Below, in pieces: positions 46,543 through 56,806 of a stretch of 64,000 nt of DNA (positions within the stretch are counted from its first letter, which is position 1; each line of letters starts with the position of its first letter). The notes below the pieces were generated by a model. It did not search any database. It had not been told where the DNA came from and was given only the letters and a program-made list of their open reading frames with translations. The position numbers and the translations under genes are program-made. The DNA comes from JAGREO01 sp020446285 (GTDB taxonomy: Bacteria; Pseudomonadota; Alphaproteobacteria; Geminicoccales; Geminicoccaceae): contig JAWKVP010000003.1 of NCBI GenBank assembly GCA_041398005.1, positions 1-64,000 of the forward strand. Reading direction: 5' to 3'.

Positions 46543-47756
46543 CGCAATCTCCCGATCACTTCCGGCAGGCCCTGCAGCAGGGCGTCCACATCGTCGGCAT
46601 CGCTATAGGGCGCAAGGCTCGCGCGGGCGGTCGCGGCGACATCGAATCGTTCCATCAGCGGCTGGGCGCAATGATGTCCGCCGCGCAGGCAGACGCCGCG
46701 ATCACCGAGCATCTGGCAGACATCGTGGGCATGCACGCCATCGACCTCGAAGGCGACGATGCCAAGCCGTTCCTGCAGGCCCTGCGGCCCATGCACGCGC
46801 ACGCCATCGATCTCGGCAAGACCGTTCAGCAGGCGCTCGCCCAGTCGCTTCTCATGCGCCGCCCATGCGCTCCAGTCCTGCTGCATGAGCCAGCGCGCCG
46901 CCGCCGCCATGCCGAGCACCGGGCCTATGGGCGGCGTTCCCGCCTCGAAACGGTGCGGCGGACGGGCATAGCTCGTGCCATCGAACGAGACCCGGCGGAT
47001 CATCTCGCCGCCGCCAAGGAACGGTGGAAGGGCATCGAGCCGCTCGCCCCTGCCCCAGAGCACGCCCGCGCCGGTGGGGCCGAACATCTTGTGCGACGAC
47101 AGCGCATAGAAATCGCAGCCCATGGCCTGAACGTCGAGAGGGCCGTGCGGTGCCCGTTGCGCACCGTCGACGACCAGGATCGCGTCCGGTGCCAGCGCAC
47201 GGATCCGGGCGATGTCGCTCACGGCACCCGTGACGTTGGAAACATGCGTGACGCTGACGATTCGGGTGCGTTCATCCACCATCGCCGCAAGGGCATCGAG
47301 ATCGAGCCGGCCCTCGCCCGTCGCCGGGATGGCGCGAACGACAGCACCTGCCGGTCCGGCGGCGAGCTGCCATGGCACGATATTGCTGTGATGCTCGAGC
47401 ACGCTCGAGAGGATCCGGTCACCCGGCCGCAATTCGCCCGCAAGACCGTGCGCGACGATATTGAGCGCCATGGTGGTGCCACTGGTGAAGACGATTTCCT
47501 CGCTCGAGCCTGCGCCGAGAAAGGCCGCCATCGAGGCACGCGCCTTGTCGAATGCCACCGTCGCGGCATCGGCAAGGCCATAGACACCCCGTTTCACATT
47601 GGCGCGCGAGCGTGTCTCGAAACCGAGAAGCGCATCGGCGGCGACATCCACGATCTGGCCGGTAGCGCCATTGTCGAGATAGTGGAACGGCTGGCCGCTC
47701 ATCGCGGCGAAGATCGGAAAGCGCGCGCGAAGCGGCCGTCCCGGCGCGAGACTCAT
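46539..47756 (-). CDS. SufS-type (group II) cysteine desulfurase
   Basis: The 405-residue PLP enzyme takes sulfur from cysteine and leaves it as a persulfide. Recognised segments are FHYLDNGATGQIVDVAADAL, TSGTTMALNIVAHGL, VLEHHSNIVPWQLAA (His stacking on PLP), ALSSHKMFGPTGAGVLWGRG (PLP lysine) and LRGGHHCAQPLMERF (active-site Cys), the last in the short-loop form of group II enzymes. The gene overlaps both neighbours by four bases: MoeA/MocA-like upstream, SufU-like downstream. It is a complete-looking protein and the middle member of the three-gene operon. Confidence 0.9.
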   Translation of the reverse strand: MSLAPGRPLRARFPIFAAMSGQPFHYLDNGATGQIVDVAADALLGFETRSRANVKRGVYGLADAATVAFDKARASMAAFLGAGSSEEIVFTSGTTMALNIVAHGLAGELRPGDRILSSVLEHHSNIVPWQLAAGPAGAVVRAIPATGEGRLDLDALAAMVDERTRIVSVTHVSNVTGAVSDIARIRALAPDAILVVDGAQRAPHGPLDVQAMGCDFYALSSHKMFGPTGAGVLWGRGERLDALPPFLGGGEMIRRVSFDGTSYARPPHRFEAGTPPIGPVLGMAAAARWLMQQDWSAWAAHEKRLGERLLNGLAEIDGVRVHGPQGLQERLGIVAFEVDGVHAHDVCQMLGDRGVCLRGGHHCAQPLMERFDVAATARASLAPYSDADDVDALLQGLPEVIGRLR

Positions 47757-49360
47757 GGCCGCTCTCCGCGCAGAGCCCGAAGCGCCTCTGGCGTATCGAT
47801 GTCGAGCAGGACGGCGGCATCGCCCATTTCCACCTCGAACACCACATCCTCGAAAAGACCGATCAGATGCTTGGCACCGACATCGCCCTCGACCTCCCGC
47901 ATCGACGGAATCATTGCGCCCGCCCAGAGAACCGGATTGCCGCGCTTGCCATTGAATGTGGGCACGATGATGGAACGGTTCTCCACCGGATCGAGCGCCG
48001 CCCGAAGGCGTGAGACCAGCGCAGCATTCACCTTCGGCATGTCGCCCAGCGCCACGAGTACACCGTCCGGCTTGACGGACAAGGCGGCAAGGCCCGCCTT
48101 GAGCGAGGTGCTGAGACCCAGGGCATAGTCCGGATTGTGAACGAAGGTCACATCCAGACCAGCGAGAGCCTGTTCCACGCGATCGTGCTCGTGACCGGTC
48201 ACAACGATGACCGGCGCAAGCCCGGCGTCTCGTGCCGCCTCGACCGCGTGTCGCACCATGGGCTTGCCGTTGACCTCGATCAACAGCTTGTTGCGCACCC
48301 CCATCCGCCGCGACTGGCCGGCGGCGAGCACGATCCCGGCAATGACGCGGCCTCCGGTCTGCGTTTTTGATGCACGCGGTTGCGGGCGTGTCGGAATCTC
48401 GGCCAGAAGTCCCCCCACGCCCATGCCCATGATATCGGCGCGGCTCACCTCCAGACCGGCGGCGATGCGGCGCAGGACCCAGTCGAACCCATTGAGTTTC
48501 GGCGAGCGTGCACAGCCGGGGAGGCCGAGAACGGGCCGCCCGTCCAGTTCAGCCAGCAGGAGCAGATTGCCCGGATCGACCGGCATGCCGAAATGGTGCA
48601 CGCGCCCACCCGCCCGTCCGATCGCCGCCGGCAGGACATCGCGCCTGTCGGCGATCGCCGATGCGCCGGCAATGAGCAGGATATCGTCACCCGAAAGACC
48701 GGCGATCAGCTCTGCAAGCTCGCCGGTATCGTGCGCGCAGCGATGTTCGGCAGCCAGTTCGCCGTTCACACTCTCGATCCGCCCGGCGGTGATCCGCCGC
48801 GTCTTGTCCAGCATCTTCAACGATGTCGCGGGCAGGCTGGTCTGCACGAGCGTGGCTTTCAGCGGACGGTAGGCGTGCAGTGTCATCGCAGCACCGCCCG
48901 CACAGAGCCCCAGTGCGCGTTCAAGCACGGCGGTCGGTGTGGCGAAGGGAATGATCTTGACGGTGGCCACCATCGTTCCGGCGGTGACCGTAGACAGATT
49001 GTCGATCGTCGCGAGTGTCAGACTTTCGTCGATCCTGTTGACAGCATCGACGATGTCGCGATCGACGCGAAACAGGCCGGGCCGGGTGGCGTGGAGATTG
49101 ACCCGGCCGGTAAAGGGCGCACGCGCCTCGATACCCGGCGAGGCGAGCCGTTCCGCCAGCCGGTACGCCGCATCATCCTCATGCGTGTCATTGTCATCGA
49201 GGCAGGCGGCGGTGACGGAAGACAGCCCGGCACGGCGCAGGAAAGCAATATCCTCGCCGCTCAGGCATCGTCCCTTGGAGAAGCGGCGACCATCCGCCTG
49301 CAGGCTGTGCGCCAGAATGGCCCCAGCCGCATCATCGAGCGAAATCCTCCCGAAGCGCAT
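47753..49360 (-). CDS. MoeA-like/MocA-like fusion: molybdopterin-binding nucleotidyltransferase
   Basis: The 535-residue protein joins two modules. Residues ~1-330 are a molybdopterin-binding domain (ILLIAGASAIADRRDVLPAA and FGMPVDPGNLLLLAELDGRP-type loops). From ~340 a MobA/MocA-like nucleotidyltransferase follows (GIVLAAGQSRRMGVRNKLLI, then VALGDMPKVNAALVSRLRAA and PTFNGKRGNPVLWAG). MocA-type enzymes attach CMP to molybdopterin to form the cytosine-dinucleotide cofactor of xanthine-oxidase and CO-dehydrogenase family enzymes. The gene is first in an operon with a cysteine desulfurase and a sulfur scaffold, which fits formation of a sulfurated MCD cofactor. No molybdoenzyme structural gene is nearby. 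Confidence 0.85.
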   Translation of the reverse strand: MRFGRISLDDAAGAILAHSLQADGRRFSKGRCLSGEDIAFLRRAGLSSVTAACLDDNDTHEDDAAYRLAERLASPGIEARAPFTGRVNLHATRPGLFRVDRDIVDAVNRIDESLTLATIDNLSTVTAGTMVATVKIIPFATPTAVLERALGLCAGGAAMTLHAYRPLKATLVQTSLPATSLKMLDKTRRITAGRIESVNGELAAEHRCAHDTGELAELIAGLSGDDILLIAGASAIADRRDVLPAAIGRAGGRVHHFGMPVDPGNLLLLAELDGRPVLGLPGCARSPKLNGFDWVLRRIAAGLEVSRADIMGMGVGGLLAEIPTRPQPRASKTQTGGRVIAGIVLAAGQSRRMGVRNKLLIEVNGKPMVRHAVEAARDAGLAPVIVVTGHEHDRVEQALAGLDVTFVHNPDYALGLSTSLKAGLAALSVKPDGVLVALGDMPKVNAALVSRLRAALDPVENRSIIVPTFNGKRGNPVLWAGAMIPSMREVEGDVGAKHLIGLFEDVVFEVEMGDAAVLLDIDTPEALRALRGERP

Positions 49361-49417
49361 CCGTTCCCCTGTCCGTCATTCAGCATCAGATCCACCCTTT
49401 CTAACAGCCTGCCGGAC

Positions 49418-49468
49418 AAATGCCGATAGCCGCACGAACAGCCCGTCGAACAAAATGCCGATAGCCGC
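49418..49468 (-). repeat. Short direct repeat in the gap between pccB and the MocA-like gene
   Basis: AAATGCCGATAGCCGC occurs at 49418-49433 and again at 49453-49468, a 35-base period in the same orientation. It sits upstream of the MocA-like gene (minus strand, start 49360) and beyond the pccB stop, and could be a promoter-region binding site for an activator. Confidence 0.45.
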
Positions 49469-49498
49469 GATGCGTGACGGGCCGATCCGGCAATGCCG

Positions 49499-51031
<1,533 letters not shown>

Positions 51032-51121
51032 GTTCCGCCTGTCCGCTCATCAGATCACAAGAATGGGCGCTAGCACGGCGCTCCCGCACGCGCCAGCGGG
51101 ACGCGGCGAAAGGGACCGGCT

Positions 51122-51817
51122 TCAGTCCGAAACATCGTCAAGCAGGCGACAGAAGCGGTCGACCGCGGCGATTTCCATGCGCAGCGCATCGTGCCGTTTC
51201 GCCTGCTCCTCCTCCATGCCCCAGCGCTCGATCTCGAAGAGCTCGTCGAGCATCGATGCCTCGAAGGCGCGGCCGTGATCCAGTTCACCTTCGGCAAGTG
51301 CCAGACCGAGCACCGCCGAGCCCGTGAGCTTGACCGCAGCATGCAGGCCCATCAATCGCCAGGGATCGCGTTCGCCGGCACAGATGGCGAGGCGGTCGAG
51401 CGCATCCCTGTCCTGGGCAACGGGAATGATGCCTTCCGTCACCCGCAGGCGTGCGCCGAACCGGCGTTCCGCCCAGTCGCACCAGGGGTGCCATTCACGC
51501 TCCTGACGCGCGCGCAGCTCCGATGCCGGTTCGGCGCGGTAGCAGACGAGATCATGTCCCGCATATGCGGCGATCTCCGAGCGCGCATCGGCGATACGCT
51601 CGGGAAAGAGATCGATCACCGATGTGGCGAGGCGCGTCAGCGGCATGTCCGCAGGGCGAATCTCCTCGCCACACGCATCCCACTCCGATGCGACGGCTTC
51701 GGCCAGCCGCCGCGCCGCAATGAGCAGTTCCGCCTTCTTCGGCGTCTTCACCGCGCGGCCGTCGAGGAGAATGCGATAGCCGTCGCCGACACTGACTTCC
51801 CTGTAGAAACGCTTCAT
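51122..51817 (-). CDS. ATP12-family F1-ATPase assembly chaperone
   Basis: The 231-residue protein belongs to the ATP12 family, which in mitochondria chaperones the F1 alpha subunit. Bacterial members are largely confined to alphaproteobacteria. It starts MKRFYREVSVGDGYRILLDG, then has VKTPKKAELLIAARRLAEA, ADMPLTRLATSVIDLFPER, DLVCYRAEPASELRARQE and AVKLTGSAVLGLALAEGELD, all family features. It lies 90 bases upstream of pccB on the same strand. The atp genes themselves are elsewhere. Confidence 0.92.
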   Translation of the reverse strand: MKRFYREVSVGDGYRILLDGRAVKTPKKAELLIAARRLAEAVASEWDACGEEIRPADMPLTRLATSVIDLFPERIADARSEIAAYAGHDLVCYRAEPASELRARQEREWHPWCDWAERRFGARLRVTEGIIPVAQDRDALDRLAICAGERDPWRLMGLHAAVKLTGSAVLGLALAEGELDHGRAFEASMLDELFEIERWGMEEEQAKRHDALRMEIAAVDRFCRLLDDVSD

Positions 51818-51947
51818 CCCGCTCCGGCCGAACTTTCTGGCATACCGCGAACAGTCCCGGCGCGCTCGCGGATGGCTATCGCAGACGTGCCGTCATGCGG
51901 CGAGCCCTGAGACCGGTGCCGAGCAATGGCCGGGACGAGAGAGACTA

Positions 51948-52625
51948 TCACAGATGGTCCGTGAGTTCGCTGATCCGCTCGAGGATCACCGCCGCACCGG
52001 CGGCCCGCAGTTCTGCCGGCGGATGGTTGCCATAGGCGACACCGATGGCACGGCAACCGGCGGCGATACCCATCTCGATGTCGAAGGTGGTATCGCCGAT
52101 GATGACCGTTTCCACGGGCGTGGCACCGGTATCGCGCATCGCTGCTTCCATCATCGACGGATGCGGTTTGGATGGATGCAGGTCGGCGGTCTGCAGGGTG
52201 ACGAAGAAGCGTTCGAGGCCGTGATGCGCCAGAACATGGCTGAGCCCGCGCATGTTCTTGCCGGTGGCGACGCCGAGCATCAGCTCGCGGGCCAGCAGAT
52301 GGTCGAGCAGTTCCAGCACACCGTCAAACAGCGGCTCGCTGAAATCGTCGCGCATGCGGTAGGAAATGAACGCCTCGCGATAGGCCCCGGCGATCGCGCG
52401 AGCGGTCTCACGGTCATCACTGCCGAGCAGCACGCAGCAGGCTTCCTCGAGCGAGAGGCCGACGATGCGCCGTACCGCGTCCGCCGTGGGAACCGACAAT
52501 CCGCAACGATCGAATGCTTCCTGTGCGCAATGGACGATGGTCGCCTGACTGTCGACCAGCGTGCCGTCGCAATCGAACACGATGAGTTTCAGCGGCCCCT
52601 GCGGCAGCTTCTGTAGGGCGTTCAA
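51948..52625 (-). CDS. HAD-superfamily hydrolase, phosphoglycolate-phosphatase-like
   Basis: The 225-residue protein has all HAD motifs: IVFDCDGTLVDSQ (motif I, nucleophile Asp), GVATGKNMRG (motif II Thr), the lysine in HPSKPHPSMMEAAM (motif III) and VIIGDTTFDIEMGIAAGC (motif IV). A helical cap lies at ~20-95. The pattern fits phosphoglycolate or pyrophosphate phosphatases, but the substrate cannot be fixed. It lies 130 bases before the ATP12 gene, and the 2-hydroxyacid dehydrogenase gene ends only seven bases upstream of it. A shared role in glycolate/glyoxylate metabolism is therefore possible. Confidence 0.88.
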   Translation of the reverse strand: MNALQKLPQGPLKLIVFDCDGTLVDSQATIVHCAQEAFDRCGLSVPTADAVRRIVGLSLEEACCVLLGSDDRETARAIAGAYREAFISYRMRDDFSEPLFDGVLELLDHLLARELMLGVATGKNMRGLSHVLAHHGLERFFVTLQTADLHPSKPHPSMMEAAMRDTGATPVETVIIGDTTFDIEMGIAAGCRAIGVAYGNHPPAELRAAGAAVILERISELTDHL

Positions 52626-52631
52626 GATCGT

Positions 52632-53618
52632 TTAAACCATGCTGGGGAGAACGCGATCGGGCGGCCTGTGACCATCGACGAAGGTCTTGATGTTGATAAT
52701 GACCTTCTCGCCCATGTCGATGCGCCCCTCGATGGTCGAGGATCCCATGTGCGGCAGCAATACGACATTGTCGAGCTCCCGCAATCTCGGATTGATCGCC
52801 GGTTCATGCTCGAACACATCCAGTCCGGCGCCGGCGATCTCCCGGTTGCGCAGCATCCGCGTGAGCGCCGCCTCGTCGATCACCTCGCCGCGGCTGGTAT
52901 TGACGATGGTCGCGTGCGCGCGCAGCAGCTTGAGCCTGCGCGCGTTGAGCAGATGGAACGTCGCCGGCGTATGCGGGCAGTTGACCGAAACGATATCGAC
53001 CCGCGCGAGCATCTGGTCGATGCTCTCCCAGTAGGTCGCCTCAAGCTCGTTCTCCACCGCCTCCGGCACTCTGCGGCGATTGTGATAATGTACCGCGAGA
53101 CCGAAGCCCCGCGCCCGGCGAGCCAGCGCCGTGCCGATGCGGCCCATGCCGAGGATGCCGATGCGCTTGCCATGAATGCGATGGCCGAGCATCGAGGTCG
53201 GGCTCCAGCCGCTCCACTCGCCCGAGCGCGCCAGCCTTTCGCCCTCGACCACCCGCCGTGCGACGGCAAGGATCAGCGCCATGGTCATGTCGGCCGTGTC
53301 CTCGGTGAGCACGCCCGGCGTGTTGGTGACGGTGATGCCGCGCTTGTAGGCCGCCTCGACATCGATATTATCCACACCCGTGCCGTAATTTGCGATCAAC
53401 CGCAGGTCGGGATTGGCATGTGCGAGAATGGAAGCGTCGATCCGGTCGGTGACCGTCGGCACGAGAATCTGGCAGGTCTTGACTGCCTCGATCAGCTCGG
53501 CCTTGCCCATGGGGCCGTCGTTTTCGTTCAACCGGGCATTGAACAATTCCATCATCCGCGTCTCGATGACATCAGGCAGACGGCGTGTGACGATCACCAG
53601 CGGTCGGTTGCGCCCCAT
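52632..53618 (-). CDS. D-isomer 2-hydroxyacid dehydrogenase (glyoxylate/hydroxypyruvate reductase-like)
   Basis: This is an NAD(P)-dependent enzyme of 328 residues. The Rossmann motif GILGMGRIGTALARRA lies near residue 150, the substrate-binding arginine in IVNTSRGEVIDEAAL, and the catalytic Glu and His in VFEHEPAINPRL and VVLLPHMGSSTIEGR. IANYGTGVDNIDVEAA is the substrate-domain signature. It resembles GyaR-type glyoxylate reductases. It is first in a probable minus-strand operon with the HAD phosphatase, ATP12 and pccB. The adjacent phosphoglycolate-phosphatase-like gene suggests handling of two-carbon acids. Confidence 0.88.
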   Translation of the reverse strand: MGRNRPLVIVTRRLPDVIETRMMELFNARLNENDGPMGKAELIEAVKTCQILVPTVTDRIDASILAHANPDLRLIANYGTGVDNIDVEAAYKRGITVTNTPGVLTEDTADMTMALILAVARRVVEGERLARSGEWSGWSPTSMLGHRIHGKRIGILGMGRIGTALARRARGFGLAVHYHNRRRVPEAVENELEATYWESIDQMLARVDIVSVNCPHTPATFHLLNARRLKLLRAHATIVNTSRGEVIDEAALTRMLRNREIAGAGLDVFEHEPAINPRLRELDNVVLLPHMGSSTIEGRIDMGEKVIINIKTFVDGHRPPDRVLPSMV

Positions 53619-53718
53619 ACTCGGCGTTCTCCATGGATTGAAGAGGATCCCGCAGTCCTTGACAGCGTCACTGCTCGCTTAGCAGAAAGGGGCAAATCTC
53701 ACAAACCCGGATGGACGA

Positions 53719-54240
53719 ATGTCATCGCTCCCCGGCCGTTCGGCCATTCTCGCGCTGACCCTCCTTTGCTGCCTGACCGCCGGCACCACCGCCGCCGCCC
53801 AGTCGCCGCGCGCCGATGTCGGCCGCGACAGCGGCCTCGCGCTGCCGCGCTTCGTCAGTCTCGGCGCCGAGCGGATCTACATGCGGACCGGCCCGGGAAA
53901 GGAGTTCCCGATCAAGTGGGTCTACGAAAAGACCGGCCTGCCGATGCAGGTGATCGAGGAAAGCGACGACTGGCGCGAGGTATCCGACCCCGATGGCGAA
54001 ACCGGCTGGATCCACAAGAGCCTGCTGTCCGGCAAGAGGTTCCTCATGGTGCAGCATGATGTCGCCGACCTGCGCCGCACGCCGAGCGACGAGGCGATGG
54101 TCGTTGCCCGTGTGGAGCCACGGGTGATCGCCGAAATGCTCAACTGTCAGCCCGTCTGGTGCCTCGTCAACATCGACGATCACCGGGGCTGGCTCGCCCG
54201 CCGCGACGTCTTCGGCCTGCTCAGGGACGAACTGCCCTGA
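53719..54240 (+). CDS. Secreted SH3-domain protein
   Basis: The 173-residue protein has a Sec-type signal peptide (ILALTLLCCLTAGTTAAAQS, cleavage near residue 27). Two bacterial SH3-like repeats follow: residues ~45-105 (IYMRTGPGKEFPIKWVYEKT with WREVSDPDGETGWIHKSLL) and ~110-170 (ADLRRTPSDEAMVVARVEPR with CLVNIDDHRGWLARRDVFGL). Such SH3_4 proteins are periplasmic and may bind cell-wall peptides. Two cysteines flank the second repeat. It is divergent from the hydroxyacid dehydrogenase gene and convergent with the E1 gene. Confidence 0.85.
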   Translation: MSSLPGRSAILALTLLCCLTAGTTAAAQSPRADVGRDSGLALPRFVSLGAERIYMRTGPGKEFPIKWVYEKTGLPMQVIEESDDWREVSDPDGETGWIHKSLLSGKRFLMVQHDVADLRRTPSDEAMVVARVEPRVIAEMLNCQPVWCLVNIDDHRGWLARRDVFGLLRDELP

Positions 54241-54283
54241 CGACCGGCAATCTCCGCTCCGCTCCCTGCTCCCGCCCCGCCTC

Positions 54284-56677
54284 CTACTCAATCGCCCGCA
54301 AATGCCGCATCGGGCGGCCTTCGACCATGTTTGCGGCGGCGGAGACGATGGAATCCGCGTCGATTCCGTAATGGGCGTAGAGGTCGTCGATGGTGCCGGT
54401 CTGGCCGAAATGCTCGACGCCGAGCGCGATCGTGCGGTGGCCGGCCACACCACCGAGCCATGCGAGCGTGGCGGGGTGGCCGTCGATGACGGTGATGAGC
54501 GTCGTTCGTTGCGGCAGGGGGATGAGCAGGCGCTCGATGTGGCTCATGGCCGCGGTATGACCACGCTTGCGCTGGCGCGTCGCGGCGTGCCAGCCGGCAT
54601 TGAGGCGGTCGGACGAGGTGACGGCGAGCACACCGACATCGCGGCGGTCCTCGGCCATGCGACCGGCGGCGGCCAGCGCCTCAGGCGCGACGCAGCCCTG
54701 ATAGACGATGACGAGATCGGCGTTGGGGCCGGGTTGGCGCAACCAGTAGGCGCCGTCGATGACACCCCGCGCGAAGGTTTCGCCGGCCCTGTTGCGCGGC
54801 TGTTCCAGCGGCCGGGTGGAGAGGCGCAGATAGACCGAACCGCCGGTCTCGTCGCGCAGCCATGTGCGTTCGTCCGGATCGCCCTCGCCATCGCGCTGCA
54901 TGTAGTCGAACGCCCAGTCCATGATGATCGCGAGTTCGTCGACGAAGGCGGGCTCGAAGCTGGCGAGCCCGTCCTGGCTCATGCCGATGAGCGGCGTGCC
55001 GATGGATTGATGCGCACCGCCCTCGGGTGCTAGCGTGACCCCCGACGGCGTGCCGGCGACGATGAAGCGGGCATCCTGGTAGCAGGCGTAATTCAGCGCA
55101 TCGAGGCCGCGCGCGACGAAAGGATCATAGAGCGTGCCGATGGGCAGCAGGCGCTCGCCGAAAAGCGAATGGGAGAGACCGGCGGCGCCGAGCAGAAGGA
55201 AGAGGTTCATCTCGGCAATGCCGAGTTCGACATGCTGGCCCTCGGGCGAGAACCGCCATTTCTGCGTCGAGGGAACACGCTCGAGACGGAAGGTGTCGGC
55301 AATCTCGTCGCGGGCGAAGAGACCGCGCCGGTTGACCCATGGGCCGAGATTGGTCGAGACGGTGACATCGGGTGAGGTCGTGACGATCCGCTGCGCCAGC
55401 GGACTGTCGGATTTCGCCAGCGCGTCGAGGATCTTTCCGAAGCCGTTCTGCGTGGAGATTTCCTCGTCGGTGACGGCAACCGGGCCGGATGTGGAAACGC
55501 ATTCGGCAGTGTATCGGCGCGGACCATCGGCAAAGAACGGCACACGAGCGAGAAACGAACGAAAATCTTCCTCCTTGCCGTCAAGCGCTTCGAAGAGGTC
55601 CCACTCGTGCCCCTCGCGCACACCGAGCGAACTTTTGAAAAAATCCATCTGGTCGGGCGTCATCAGCCCGGCGTGATTGTCCTTGTGGCCGGCGAGCGGG
55701 GTGCCGTGGCCCTTGATCGTGTAGGTGACGAAGACGGTGGGGCGGTCATGGTCGATGCTGCCGAAGGCGTCGATCAGCGTTTCGAGGCAATGCCCGCCGA
55801 GATTGGTCATCAGCGCCTGAAGTTCGTCGTCGCTGCGCCGTTCGACGAGTGCCGTGGCGTCCCCCTGATCGCCGATCCCGTCGAGGAGACGCCTGCGCCA
55901 CGCGGCCCCGCCCTGGAAGGTGAGCGCCGAATAGAGCGCGTTGGGGCAGTTGTCGATCCAGTCGCGCAACCGTTCGCCACCCGGCTCGGCGAAGGCGGCA
56001 CGTTGCAGGGCGCCATGCTTGATGAGCACGACATCCCAGCCGAAGGCGCGAAAGATTGCCTCGATTCGCTGGTAGAGCCCCTCATGGACGACACCGTCGA
56101 GTGACTGGCGATTGTAGTCGACGATCCACCAGCAATTGCGCAACCCGTGCTTCCAGCCCTCCTGCAGGCATTCGTAGATATTGCCCTCGTCCATCTCCGC
56201 GTCGCCGACAAGGGCAACCATGCGGCCGGTACGCCGCATCGAGGTCCAGGGCTTGGCGGCGAGATAGTCCTGTACCAGCGAGGCGAAGGCAGTGATCGCC
56301 ACGCCGAGGCCGACCGAACCCGTCGAGAAATCGACATCGTCGATGTCCTTGGTCCGGCTCGGATAGGATTGCGCGCCACCATAGCCGCGAAACGCCTCCA
56401 GTTTTTCACGGGTCTGCTGGCCCATGAGATACTGGATGGCATGGAAAACGGGCGATGCGTGCGGCTTGACCGCGACGCGGTCCTCGGGCCGGAGCACCGC
56501 CAGATAGAGGGCCGTCATGATCGAGACCATCGACGCCGAGGAAGCCTGGTGTCCGCCGGTCTTGATCGCGTCGGATTTCGGCCGGACATGGTTGGCGTGA
56601 TGGATGGTCCAGCAGGCAAGCCAGAGAATCTTCTTCTCCAGCTCGCGGAGAATGGCGATTTCGTCGGTATCCGGCAT
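54284..56677 (-). CDS. Homodimeric 2-oxoacid dehydrogenase E1 (AceE/MdeB-like)
   Basis: The 797-residue thiamine-diphosphate enzyme has the AceE layout: TPP motif RMVALVGDAEMDEGNIYE to IVDYNRQSLDGVVHE (GDx...N), GHGTPLAGHKDNHAGL, and in the C-half QHVELGIAEMNLFLLLGAAG and GGAHQSIGTPLIGMSQDGL. It is shorter than typical AceE (about 890), and the TPP motif has GDA instead of GDG. Related proteins include the 2-oxobutyrate dehydrogenase MdeB of methionine catabolism. No E2 or E3 gene is adjacent, so it must use a core from elsewhere, or work alone. ATG 56677 follows GGGGGAG. The substrate (pyruvate or 2-oxobutyrate) is not certain. Confidence 0.85.
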   Translation of the reverse strand: MPDTDEIAILRELEKKILWLACWTIHHANHVRPKSDAIKTGGHQASSASMVSIMTALYLAVLRPEDRVAVKPHASPVFHAIQYLMGQQTREKLEAFRGYGGAQSYPSRTKDIDDVDFSTGSVGLGVAITAFASLVQDYLAAKPWTSMRRTGRMVALVGDAEMDEGNIYECLQEGWKHGLRNCWWIVDYNRQSLDGVVHEGLYQRIEAIFRAFGWDVVLIKHGALQRAAFAEPGGERLRDWIDNCPNALYSALTFQGGAAWRRRLLDGIGDQGDATALVERRSDDELQALMTNLGGHCLETLIDAFGSIDHDRPTVFVTYTIKGHGTPLAGHKDNHAGLMTPDQMDFFKSSLGVREGHEWDLFEALDGKEEDFRSFLARVPFFADGPRRYTAECVSTSGPVAVTDEEISTQNGFGKILDALAKSDSPLAQRIVTTSPDVTVSTNLGPWVNRRGLFARDEIADTFRLERVPSTQKWRFSPEGQHVELGIAEMNLFLLLGAAGLSHSLFGERLLPIGTLYDPFVARGLDALNYACYQDARFIVAGTPSGVTLAPEGGAHQSIGTPLIGMSQDGLASFEPAFVDELAIIMDWAFDYMQRDGEGDPDERTWLRDETGGSVYLRLSTRPLEQPRNRAGETFARGVIDGAYWLRQPGPNADLVIVYQGCVAPEALAAAGRMAEDRRDVGVLAVTSSDRLNAGWHAATRQRKRGHTAAMSHIERLLIPLPQRTTLITVIDGHPATLAWLGGVAGHRTIALGVEHFGQTGTIDDLYAHYGIDADSIVSAAANMVEGRPMRHLRAIE

Positions 56678-56806
56678 TGTCTCCCCCATCCGATCCGAAT
56701 GTGCGCAGCTGTTGTAAAGCACGCCCGCAACCGGTGAAACGGCCGGTGTTCGAAACGGAAGCGGATTCGCGCCATGCGGAATCCGCTTCCGTCGCCGCGC
56801 GTCCCG

